From Dillenia suffruticosa (lineage: Eukaryota; Streptophyta; Magnoliopsida; Dilleniales; Dilleniaceae), in NCBI GenBank assembly GCA_033439265.1, contig JAVTVX010000031.1, positions 15,165,001 to 15,229,000 of the forward strand: a stretch of DNA of 64,000 nt, in the 5' to 3' direction. Both the position numbers and the translations under genes were made by a program. Below, in pieces: positions 35,201 to 50,299 of the stretch (position 1 is the first letter of the stretch; each line of letters begins with the position of its first letter). The notes under the pieces are model-generated. The model worked only from the letters and a program-made list of their open reading frames with translations. It did not search any database and was not told where the DNA came from.

Positions 35201-37674
35201 CTGGTGCAGGGATCGCGCAGCTCGTGCACAGGCGTACGGTCGTGTGCTCTCGCGATCGTGTGCTCACGCTCACGCGGGGAAACGCAAGCTGCAGTCGCGC
35301 GCAAAGGGGAGAGGGGAGCCGCTGCCGAGCGCGGTGGTGTGTGCTCGCGGGAGGAGGAGAGAGCGACGGAAGGATAGAGAGAGAGCAGCGAGAGGTAGAG
35401 AGAGAGTATGAGACCGAGGGAAAGAGGGAGAGAGGGAAAAAGAGAGAGAGAGGGAGAGAGAGATTGGGAGAGAGGGAAAAGGAGAGATTGGGAGAGAGGG
35501 AAAAAGAGAGATTGGGGCTTTTTAGCCCCAATCCCGAAATTTAATTTTTTTTTTATGGTGTTACAATGCCTGTAGTTATCTAGGCTAACGGCTCAGCTTT
35601 TACCCACTTGGTGGAGTAATTGATCGCTACGATGAATAATTTCCGTTGTCTGATAGCTGATGGGAATAGCCAAAGGATGCCCATTCCCCTATTGTGCGAA
35701 TGGCCATGGGCTTGCTATTTGGTTGAGCTCGATGGGGGCTAGCGAGGTATCGACAAGAATCCCTGACATTTGTTGCATCTTTTAATATAATCATCTGTAT
35801 CGGTCTCATGGTGGGCCAGTAATATCCTTGACAAAGAGCCTTGTTTGCTAGGTTTCATGCACCGGATGATTGTGACATATCTCCTCATGAATTTCTCTGA
35901 GCACATAGTTCCCTTCTTTAGGTATCAAGCACTTCATGTATGGGTGAGTGTAAGATTTCTTGTAGAGGTCTCCATTAATGACGACGTAGTGAGTAGCTTT
36001 ACGCTTCAGTTTGGCAGCTTTGATTGGGGAACTTGACAATTGATCGTATTTTAAATAGGCCTCTATTGGATCTTTCCAGCTTGGTGCACTGTCAGTCAAT
36101 AGGACCTGCTTGGGCTCGTCGATGCCCAAGTATGGTAGGCTTTCTATATAAACTGTTTGGTTTGTCGCTATCGAGTTAGAGCTAGCTAGCTTCAAGAGGA
36201 TATCGGCCCGCGCGTTCTTTGATCAAGGAATTTGTTGTATGTCAACTTTGTTGAACCTGCTAAACGCTTCTCGCAACTTGGTTTGGTACTTTGCCATTAT
36301 CGGATCCTTAGTCCCATAGATCCCTTTGATTTGTTTGATAACCAGTTGGCTGTTGGTGAAGAGTCAAACGTTTTAGGCTCCTAGTGATGTGGCTATTCGT
36401 AATCTGGTTAGAAGGACTTCGTATTCAACCTGATTGTTTGTTGTCGAAAATTAAAACGAATAGCGTATTTGGCTTTGAAATGGTCAGGTCCTACGAGGAT
36501 GAGCCCGGCTTCGCTTCCTAAGAAGTTTGATGATCCGTCTACGTGAAGAGTCTATTCGAGTAGCACGTATTCCTCTCGGTCGTCAGTGGGGGTATGCTCA
36601 TTGAGCGTCGGGAGCATACATTCAAGGATGAAGTCAGCAAGGGCTTGACTTTTAATTGTTGGCTTTGGTTGATATTCAATGTTGAACTCACCTAGTTTGT
36701 CACTCCATTTAATAAGTCGGCCTGAGGTGTTTCTCTTTTGCAAATTTGTTTTAAGGGCTGGTTAGTTAACACTATGATTGTGTGGACTTGAAAGTAAGGC
36801 CGAAGGTTGCTGGCAATCCTGACTAACGTGAAGGCCATTTTCTCAATAGGTCGATAGTTGATCTCAGCTTCATAAAGTGTGCAGCTCATATAGTATACTA
36901 GCTTATGTATGGTTGATTCCTATCTCACAAGAATATAGCAGAGTACTCAATTAGAAATTGAGAGGTAGATAAAGACTTTCTCGCTGGAGATGGGCTAAGA
37001 GAGGAGATAAGGGGACATAAAGTATTCTTTGAGCTGTTCGAACGCCTTTTGGCATTCTGGTGTCCATATGAACTCTCGAGACTTCTTCAAGTATCATAGA
37101 AGGGTTTGTATTTTTTTCCTACTTTCGACATGAATCGGTTTACAGCCACAATTCTCCTCGTGAGGCGTTGTACTTCTTTTACTATCCTTAGTGGTAACAT
37201 ATCTAGAATGACTTGTATCTATTTTATATTCGTCTCGATTCCTAGGTTAGTAATAAGGAAACCTAAGAACTTTCCGGAAGTGATTTCGAAGGTATACTTT
37301 GAGGGGTTTAGTCTCATGTTGTAGTGTTCCAATGTCTGGAACGTTTTTTCCAGTCCACCACATGATTTTTAGCCTCAGTGCTTTTGACTAGCACGTCATC
37401 GATATAGACCTCCATGTTGCTGCCAAGCTGCTTGCTGAAAACTTTATTGACTAACTGTTGGAAAGTCGTACCAACATTCTTGAGGCCAAAGGCATCACTT
37501 TGTAACAGTAAGTGCTAAACTTTGTAATGAAATTGGTCTTCTCCTCATCCTTGGGGGCTATGCATATTTAGTTGTAAGCAGAGTACGCATCCATAAAACT
37601 TAAGAGCTGATGACTAGATAAGTTGTCTACCAACTTATCGATATTAGGAAATAGATAGTTATTTTTTGGGCATG
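32246..37674 (-). pseudogene. pol remains of Tat-like gypsy element, duplicate 1
   Basis: Read on the minus strand from right to left. RT has the YIDD catalytic motif at 37395-37406. RNase H and the connection follow (36552-36889; ALADFILE block), then the integrase zinc-binding region (35848-36195; YVLREIHEEICHNH), integrase core (32428-32811; LWAYRTMLLRVTGETPFSLTYG) and integrase C-terminus (32246-32485; PNWEGSYQV and WNFENLRIY). This pattern matches the Tat branch of Ty3/gypsy. Stops and frame breaks are frequent, for example a stop in the RT block next to MDAYSAYN. The solo LTR at 32971-35565 is inserted between integrase blocks. The element is cut off at 37674 by the duplication breakpoint, so gag, protease and the 5' LTR are missing. 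Confidence 0.82.
32971..35565 (-). mobile_element. Solo LTR of the 2.5-kb gypsy family (2595 bp)
   Basis: Minus-orientation LTR of the same family as elements A-C, from TGTCACGCCCC to GGTGTTACA. It is flanked by the 5-bp direct repeat ATGCC (32966-32970 and 35566-35570). The other duplicate has the empty site with one ATGCC-like copy (ATGCCTGTAGTTATC near 51016). No internal region is present, so it arose by LTR-LTR recombination. It contains a CpG-rich minisatellite (about 34790-35250) and GA-rich microsatellite (about 35365-35510). Confidence 0.95.
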
Positions 37675-38696
37675 TCACATAAACATCAAGAACCTCTGAA
37701 CCACGTTGGCGTTGCCCTGTCCAATGGTTAACAGTCTCGCATCATGTTCTAGTGTCCTCTTAGGACTACCCTCTCTCTTGGGTCACTCATCGTTATCTTT
37801 GTAAGCCTTCTTCCGAACTACTGTGAATCGGAATGAGACACATTCCATAGATATCCGTATAAATTTCTTATAAATGAAATATTCACTTTCTAGGATTGCT
37901 ATTTTCTTCTATTTTTTATGATCTGCTTTCAACAAAAGCTTAGTTTCTATTTGTGACATTCTACATCCTCCATCGGTTGTGACATCCTACATCCTACTAA
38001 TGAGCTGTCCCATCCAAAGGAGCAAAAGATCTGCTTCCGCTTGCTCCAGTCACCACGAAAATGATCTTAACTGCGACTGGAGCAACTGCACCTTCCTCTT
38101 GTCACAATGGAACTAATTATTGACCAAATGGCAAGGCTCCCTATTTGTCCGGTGTGTAGCTTCGCTTTCCCCATAAAATATCTGCTAATCTGATCTATAC
38201 CTTGTATTGTCAATGTTGGAAATCAATTATGGGACCCAGTTTGCAACAGGTGCCGAGAAGTTTCAAGTTTGACAGATTCTACTCAGTTCCCACCAAATTT
38301 GACATAGTACGGGCAAAAGGCAGAAAATTCAAATGACAGAGACTGGAGAAGAACAATAGCTAGTTTTCTACTCCTACAACGTATGACATGGCCCGCACTT
38401 AGAAAGTAAGGGTTTCCGTGTCCACTCCTTTTCATCTCTTTCCTCAATGATATTTTTCTTGGTCTTCAAACTCCACCGGTCAATCTAGAGTGTGTGGAGT
38501 TGGTGTAAAGGAGAAGAAGAGAAAGCTTAAACAGAGTTGTCTTTCCTCTCATTTCCGATTGTGTAAATGATGCCTTATTTTGCATTTCATGATTTGGATT
38601 GTCCTCAAAACCCAACCCTCAGCAAAAGCACTGCGTACCGACACTAACTGTTCACATACCAAAATCCTCTTCATTTCAAGCCCAAACTAAACAATA
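37675..38696 (+). other. Upstream region of CRK copy 2
   Basis: About 1 kb between the duplication breakpoint and the CRK start codon. I recognise no gene. It must contain the CRK promoter. A W-box core TTGACC (38120-38125), the element bound by WRKY factors that often control CRK genes, is visible about 575 bp upstream of the ATG, but one copy is weak evidence. A corresponding region for copy 1 is not in the window. Confidence 0.5.
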
Positions 38697-42369
<3,673 letters not shown>

Positions 42370-44252
42370 CAATAGTTGATAGTGTATGCAGTTGTATATT
42401 ACCAAAACAGTGTTGCAAAGTATTTCATCTAAGTACTTTAAGATCGGTGATGCCATGAAAGTGCGCACCTGTCCGTTGGATTAGCCCGCAAGAAGACCAA
42501 CCAACAAGGTTGTTAATTCTCTTGCAGTTGTATCAAACGATAATAACAACTTGTCACATGCTTTGCTGCACAAATTCTAGAATTCCTTCCAAGAATTGTA
42601 CACAATAGCCCAATTGTTGCCCACTATGAGCACAAATACTCCTATGTTTGGCCCTGCACATTTAGACATACCATCGGAACTGATTGTTGTCCTTTTACAG
42701 ACAAAAGCAAATGGATACACTTGTTAGTGCAGTGTCATATACAAAATGTGGAAAAGAAAAGAAAAGAAAAATAAAAATTTGCCAACTTTTTTTTGGTTTT
42801 TTGAGTTCATTCCAGCAGAAAATTTGGGATAACTCACTTTTCCACGGCGAGTATTTTGCAAATGAATATGCAGCAGAGAAGCAACTTAATTAACATCTGT
42901 CAGTACTTTTAGACAGTTAGTCAGGTTTTTGTTTGAAAGAACTTTATAAATTCCTAAATGGTTGAGCCATATGCATTCTTGTTTACCGAGAGATGAGCAA
43001 AAGCAGACTGAATGATAAATCTAAAGCTAAGATATTACTTGTTTTTAAATTGAAAGTACTCATACAAGTTTGAGTTAGCTTGCCTGTTTGATAAAATGAT
43101 TGGGCTTCGTGGATCCACAGTTGCTTTAATCGTCGGATAGTTCAAACTTCTTAGAACTTCGCTCTTACGGACTTTTCATTTGCATCTAAGAAAGTAGGTT
43201 CCTCAGCTTTTGACTGGGACAGTTAAAACGAAGAAAAGTGAGTGCACCGCGGAGTTGAGAACAGTCAAGGGTAATTGTTGGCCAGTGGCATGATATTTTG
43301 GTAATGGGTTCAGCCGTCAGCAGCAAATCTATCTCCTTCGTTAGTAAGCAACATCTATCATGTCTTTTTTTTTTGTCTTTCTATCGGTATTTAAAATTAT
43401 ATTCTAATTAATCTGTTTAAATTACTATCGAAACTTGAGAGTTCTCCAATATTATTTTTTTTTTCTCAAAATTTAAATTCAAATTTTAAAACCAAACGTT
43501 CTTCTTACTGAGTCAACTCTTCGGTTGTATCAATCATGAGTCTTTAAAACGTGCAGAGTTCTTTCTTAATCTTGACTGTGTCATATTTGAAGGAGCCAAC
43601 AATTGCACCCACATTGTTCACATTCCTGGTCCTCGCAATCAAGTGAAAGGATAACATGTTTGAAAGCATCCTCTTCTTTTTCTTCTCTCTTTTTTTTTCC
43701 AAAAAAAAAAAAACAAATTTTATCCATTAAGGTGTTAATAAAATCTCTTTGCTAGAAGAGGGATGAGATTTTAGGTGGAAACCAATAACCCCTCCTAAAA
43801 AAAAAAAAAAAGAAAAGAAAAGAAAACCTTGGACACTGTACTAGAAGCGTAACAATTTGCTGTATAGAATTTACCACCATCAAATTTACTCCTACTCACA
43901 TAAAAATTACTCTTTCCCTTATCTTCCCTATGCTCCTTTTTACTTGTGGTTTAAGATTTTTGCATTGAGATTAAGGAAGCAATTAATCTCTATTTTACAA
44001 AAATATGATTTAATCTTATTAAATTACTGTTTCCATTAATGGTTTCTCTTCCCCTAATTTTGTATCTAGGTTGTATGGAAAAAGCAAAATGAATATGAAA
44101 TCATATTTTATAAAAATACAGAAAATAGAAATGTAGTCAAATACGTAAATGTAAAAAATACAAGGATTTTTATGTCAATATTAATTATTTTATAAAAATA
44201 ATAGAATAGTCATATTTTATAATAAAAATTTAAAATGATCGAATATGATCAT
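42370..44252. other. Downstream flank of CRK copy 2, no gene seen
   Basis: Matches 26830 onward in copy 1. AT-rich with poly-T, poly-A and AAAAG runs. It should contain the CRK 3' UTR and polyadenylation region. No protein domain was recognised. Confidence 0.65.
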
Positions 44253-46658
44253 TGTCACGCCCCAAACCGGGATCGTGAACAACCGCTCGTTGCCCTAGGA
44301 TGCCGGCTGTATTTTTACAGAAAATCGGGCAGAACCTCCCCATAAATCGGAGGTTTCCCGTGTATAATTAAACATGTATAATCAAAATCAATCTATAATT
44401 TAAATAAATGGTCATCCCGGCCTCTACAAAATCAATAAACACCACCGCCAGCATCCAGAACAACACAAGGTTACAAGTTTCTGGCAGTCCTAGCCACAGA
44501 CCTCTACTGTCATGCCCAACTAGAGTATGAGCAGCCGCTATACCGAGCGGACCTAAATTTATACAATATATATCACATTTCCCAAGTAACGTTCAAATAC
44601 GTACAATCGCCTCAATAGAAATGAAATATGAGAGTTAAACTATACAGTCATCCCAAAATAAGTACATGGTCAACTACGGACCTCAATGTCAAGACCTCGC
44701 AGGGTTGAAACTAAATTAGAAGTAAATCTCACAGTCAGAACACAAATCTGCTCTAGGGCCTGTAACGCCGCTCTATCACAATCAACCTGTCTGAGGAGGG
44801 AAAAGAGAGGGGTGAGTATCATGGGAAGATACTTAGTGAGTGAGGGGGATAATATCAAGCATAAATAGTATAGGTGAAGAATTGGAGTGTCAAATTATAC
44901 CATTGAAACAACAATTTACATTTCGCAGCAAAACATGATATATTTATCAATTTGAAATCATTTAATCAAACACACGATAACAAGCATGTATGCATCCATT
45001 TAAAATCAAGTAATGTCAGAGCGAGCCAAAAATAGTCCTGGCAAAGGTCAACTGTGACCAAGGACAGACGCGTCGGGGGTTTTATTATGCATAGATTTTG
45101 AAACGCTCTCTACCCCGACGTTGGCCATGAGTTCGCTGGGGCCAACTCATCAACGTGTATAGGACCCCGTCCGGTACTAGACGGTGGCGTCACACACGTC
45201 CTCCCCCTACTTGGGTTCAACCGGTCGCGCCTATAGCCTTTAGAATAAATGACGTTTGCGGATACCTCCTGCAGAAGCGTATCCGGGTAACCCGTGCCTC
45301 TGCAAACGCCCCTCGTAGCTACGGAATCATCATAGTATCACAAGGGCACAACGTCCCAGGGCACAACGTCCCACAAGTATCACCACATCATCTCATAACT
45401 AGTGGGCATCCAACCCACATAGTTCATCAAAACATTTCAAATCTGCGTGCCAATACGTTTCATCGAATCATTTCAAACAGTATATCAATGCGACAGTAGA
45501 AAAGGAATTTTAAAATTTCAAGTAATGGCACAATTATTGTTTCATTTCAAACCATGGATGCATAGTCATCGTAATAATAATTCAAGACACTCCAATAATC
45601 ACAAAACGGATTTGAAATTCAATGTCATACGTCAGATCAATGCATATCAAAAGCATGTTTTATCAAAAATACGGCAGAAAACAAGTTTTACTATTTTATG
45701 CAAGAGATCAGAGTCCCACTCACTTATTTAGGGAGGGTGGTCACTCCCTACTTTTCAACGACTCTCCAAAAGACAAACCTAATTAAATTATCAAATTTTT
45801 ATATCATATAAAACCCTAATAAGGGAAAATTTATTCACACTGTGAAGTGAATGCGTTTCTCTCACCTAGAGTTCCTCGGATTTCAGACCTAGCTGTCGTT
45901 CGCCCGTCGAATTGGTCTAAAACCTGTAATTGTTTCAAATTTCAATTATATTAGAAACAACTAAATTTCTAATACCAAACTCTAGAATTTCAACCAAATA
46001 TAGTCGTTACCTGCAGTATAAAAGATGCAGGTGAGCTCTCGAAGGGGAAAGCCGGTAGCTGGCTCGCGGGCCGTCACGAGCTCGCGGGCCGGTGGGCTGG
46101 CTGCTAGCGGGCTCTCAGCCCGGCTTGCTGGCCGCAGCGGGCTTCGTGGGTTGCAGTGGGCCGCGGCTGGAGTGGGCCTTAGGCCGTTGGTGGGCTGGCC
46201 CGCTCACGGGCTAGGGCTCGCGCTGGGTCGCGAGCTGGGTCATGAGCTGGGTCGCGCACTGGCACGCGCTGTGTCGCGAGCTGGGTCGCGTGCTGGCACG
46301 GGCTGGCTCACGTGCTGGCACGGGCTGGCTAGCGCGCTGGCACGGGCTGGCTCGCGCTGGCTCGCGTGCTGGCTCGTCCTGGGTCGCGTGCTGGCTTGCG
46401 CGCTGGCTCGCGGGAGATCGCGTTGGCTCGAGCAGGGGTAGTACGCTGGCCCGCGCTGGGTGTCGTGCTGCTCGCGGGAGATCGCACGAGTGCGCACTGT
46501 GCAGGAGGTGAGGCACTGCTCACTGGCTGACCGCGCGCTCGTGTAAGGAGGGAGGAGGCGCTGCAGCGGCGGGGATCACGGGAGAAAGGTGGAGCAGTGG
46601 GCAGCGTGCGGTGGCGGGAGAGAGGCCGCGGCGGAGAAGAGAAAGAGAAAGAGGGAAA

Positions 46659-46697
<39 letters not shown>

Positions 46698-46762
46698 AAG
46701 AAGAATTAGGGCTTTAAGCCCTAATTTTGACTTTTTTACTTTTTTTTTTTTTAAGTGTTACA
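44253..46762 (-). mobile_element. Solo LTR of the 2.5-kb gypsy family (2510 bp)
   Basis: Minus-orientation LTR from TGTCACGCCCC to AAGTGTTACA with the direct repeat ATCAT on both sides (44248-44252 and 46763-46767). Copy 1 of the duplication has the empty site near 28698-28712. It is therefore a private insertion that later lost its internal region. The CpG-rich minisatellite is at about 46040-46500, the GA run at about 46660-46694, and the palindromic TTAGGGCTTTAAGCCCTAA at about 46707-46725. Confidence 0.95.
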
Positions 46763-46767
46763 ATCAT

Positions 46768-47958
46768 TACTCATAAAACAAATAATATAAAAAATAAAAA
46801 TTATAATTAAAAATAAATAATTCATTAAATATGAAAATTGTGTAAATATAAAAAATATAATAAATTTTTTGTAAATATTAATTAATTAATTACAGTTCCA
46901 TTAATTCTTTAAGAGGGAGGAAGATAATATGCATAAAAGATAAATATAAACATGTTAACAGGAGGATAATGAACAAGATAGAAGAAACAAATCAATACTT
47001 TTCTCAAAAAAACGAATAATTTGAAACAAAATAAATTTTAAAAAATGACAGTTAAAAAAAAGGGGAAGAAATGGAGTATAGTTGAGTTAGGAGAATTTTT
47101 TACATTTAAAATTGTTTTTGTATTTTTCATATTTTTCTCTTTTCTTAGAGAGAGAAAGAAAAAGTAAAGACAAAGTTGTTTTTAAAAAAAAAAAAGAAAA
47201 GAAAAAGATAAGTTTTCTTTTTCATGTTTTTATATTATTTATTACCTCACCCTTTATCCTACCACCAAAACTAACCTAACAAGAGCGTAAATATTATTCC
47301 ATCGTAAATTTTTGGAAGAGAAATTATTTCCTAAATATACTTAAAAGGGGGTGAAAATTTAATGGCCCAATATTTCATCCCTGGCCCTTTTTCCTTTCTA
47401 TCACACATTTACTAGGTTTTAAGAGATTGATTTTTTTTCATTATTATTATTAAAGAAAGAGATTGAATACTTAGAAATGTAGAATGAGAGATTTTTCTTG
47501 AAAAAAATGTTAAATCATAGCATAATCCTAATGATTATATTATTCAAATAAAATTATATTAATTAATTAATTAATTGTTGTCATTATACATATGCATCCT
47601 TTTTTATTTACAAAGAATGTTATATAATATATATATATATATATATAACCTATTATATATATTTAAAGAAAAAGGGAAGGAAGTGAGATGATATTAGTAA
47701 AGGGAGCAACCATCAACGGTCGACCTATTAGATAAAATTATTAAATTATTTAATCAAGTTTCAGATTTGAAATTTAATAATAAAAAAAATTATATTGAGA
47801 AAATTGCTCTTAAATTGAGCATTTCTATATATAGATTAATAATTCATATCTATAAAAATTAATTATAAGCAGCTGTTATAGTTGATGCTATAAGATTGTT
47901 TTTTTTTTGTCATTATTAAGTTTTATATATAACATTTAAAAGATTTAAAATAAAAAAA
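46768..47958. other. AT-rich flank between solo LTR and Tat-like element
   Basis: About 1.2 kb matching 28713-29905, with a (TA)n microsatellite at about 47626-47647 and TTAA repeats just before it. I see no gene. Confidence 0.65.
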
Positions 47959-48641
47959 TATTGGAGATAGATCAAGACTCCACAGATGAAGGCTCTGCTT
48001 ACTCATGCTTACTTGAACGGGACGACTGGTCACTTGAAGTTACTCTTCAATAAGATTTGCAAAAGACCGCTAGAGGGTGTTCCGATGGGGAAAACTCAAA
48101 CTCTCAAGTCAGAGAACGGTTTTTTAAAAGAGAAAAAATAGACCGAAATGAAACTCTAAATGTCTTTGTATTGTATAAGTTCTAAGAGCAAGAGGGACTT
48201 ACCTCAGTTTCATCGATGCCGTATATATAAATTACTCGTGCCTATTCCGTATACCTTCGGGGTGTTGAAACCCTAATTTTCTTATAGAGACGTCTTGAGA
48301 TTTATGAGAATCAAATGAAATCTTAGGAGATCTAGAGTCTTATCAAGTGAGGGAAATTAGAATTTACAGAGAAATTACATTCCTTATCAAAGAGAATTCA
48401 AAGATCTCCTTCTTTGTTACGGGATTTTGTTCCCGTACTCTACGGACAAACTAATATTACCCCAAACTGTCCAAACATCGAGCACCAAAGAGGTTCAGCT
48501 ACCAAGCGGAATCTGATCGTTGGACACCGATTGAGGGAATGTACTTGTGGTGTCTCGATAGATTTACAACTCGTCATGCTTGTTGGGCCCATGCAACGTC
48601 ATTTGGAAATTAGTCCATGCAATTTAGTCCATGCAACATCA
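47959..48641 (-). repeat. 3' LTR of Tat-like element, duplicate 2
   Basis: 683 bp, nearly identical to 29906-30587 and clearly more diverged from its own partner LTR at 54155-57108. This agrees with an old insertion and a later duplication. Confidence 0.82.
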
Positions 48642-49713
48642 TTTGTCCCCTACTTCTCGTGTCATTTTGACGAATGAGAGAACGACATGGGAAGTAAGTT
48701 TGAAGGTCGTTACCTGAAAGGCTGCACGGGGGATTTAATGAAGATATCTATCGAAATAATGATCCCGAAATAAATATTTTCGTGAGAAGTTGGAAATTTT
48801 GAATTTCCCATTCATTATGCACCCAACAATCGCAAGGGCTACGCTTTTGAGGTTATAAATAAAGGAGAGGGCTCTGCTGTTGTCACAGAGTGATCTCGAG
48901 AGATTTGAAGTTTGCCCCTTGGCATTCCGGCATTGAGAGTTAGTATACCTTAGAGATAGTTCGAATATGGGTTTTAAGTCTCGAAGCTTTATTTGTTAGA
49001 GGGTTTCTGCAAACATAAGGTACCATCATGTGCAGGGCTACCGACATAAGGCACCATCATGATGTCTGGGATTCCGATATTATGGTGGGGTCTGTTAGGG
49101 TTCCTCAAGGATACTGGCTTTGAGTACAAAGTGATCTTAACTCGAACAGGAAAAGTTCTTATTCGTAGTAGAAGTTCTCTTCTCAAAGTCAAAATCATCA
49201 AGATCAGAATCATTATCTGGCCTTCAGTGGCCGAGGGTCCTTCCTTAGCCTTTTTCAAGTCGAGCGATAAGAGGAATCAGGGATTCAGATGAGGCCAAGC
49301 GATGGAGACTCATTTTGGCAAACTCCTGCTTTCTACAAAGTCCTTTCCAGCTTCTCTTGTAAAATTTCTATAATTTTTCTTCTAATTGTATGGTATTTTC
49401 TTTGTACTATACGGTGTCTTGTACTTCTTGTTGTATCTGCATCTGTTTTGCTATGTGATAATATTGATGAGTGAATTTCTTTCCTCCTTTGAAATTGTAT
49501 GTTTGTCTTGTACTTGTAATGTGAGTAATGATGCTCTCCATTTTGTTTGGAATGACCAACTATCATCTTCGTTTGTGCATTCAACATTTGCTAACTTATG
49601 ACAAAAATGGCAACCGATGCACTGTGTCTCGAGTAAGGGAGTGGGAGAAGCTCTCAACAAGAGAAAGGGTCATGCTTGCCCGTCTGTAAGTTACATCCCT
49701 TGCTCACTATATG
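48642..49713 (-). other. Tat-like element, non-coding part inside the 3' LTR, duplicate 2
   Basis: About 1.1 kb equivalent to 30588-31659. No recognisable protein domain on either strand; short open frames are kept in both duplicates only because the duplicates are young. Confidence 0.6.
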
Positions 49714-50222
49714 CTACGCTCGATAGGACGTCAAAGAGAGAGAGTAAATCTCTACGAGTTATGTTCGGTAGGAACATTCAAGAGAGAGAATCTCAATGAT
49801 AGGACAGACTGTGTCTACCCATTGGGGAGTCATATTTGGTAGGAACATTCGAAAGAGAGAATCTCAATGATAGGATGGGCTATGTCCACTCATCGAGAAA
49901 TCATGTCCCTTATTAATGATATGCTACGTTCGGTAAGAATACTCGAGGGAAAGAATCTCAATGATAGGAAGGACCATGTCTACCCGTCGGGGAGTCATGT
50001 CCCTTATTGACGACACGCTTGGTTCGGTAAAAACATTCGAGAGAGAAAATTTCAACGATAGGATGAGCCGTATCCACTGTCTAAGAGTCATGTCCATTAT
50101 TGACAACATATTACGTTCAGTAGGAATATTCAAGAGAGAAAATCTCAATGATAGGATGTCCATGTCTACCCGTCGGGAAGTCATATCCCTTATTGATAAC
50201 ACACAACATTCGGTAGGGACAT
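49714..50222. repeat. Tandem repeat (about 93 bp unit) in Tat-like element, duplicate 2
   Basis: Same array as 31660-32168, with the same number and order of units and scattered substitutions. The array therefore existed before the duplication and has not been homogenised or resized since. Confidence 0.85.
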
Positions 50223-50299
50223 AATAGCAAATCAAACGGTAGATAGGGTCTAAACGGTTTTACTTAACTATTCGGCTAGAGCTAATAGGATGCCTATTG

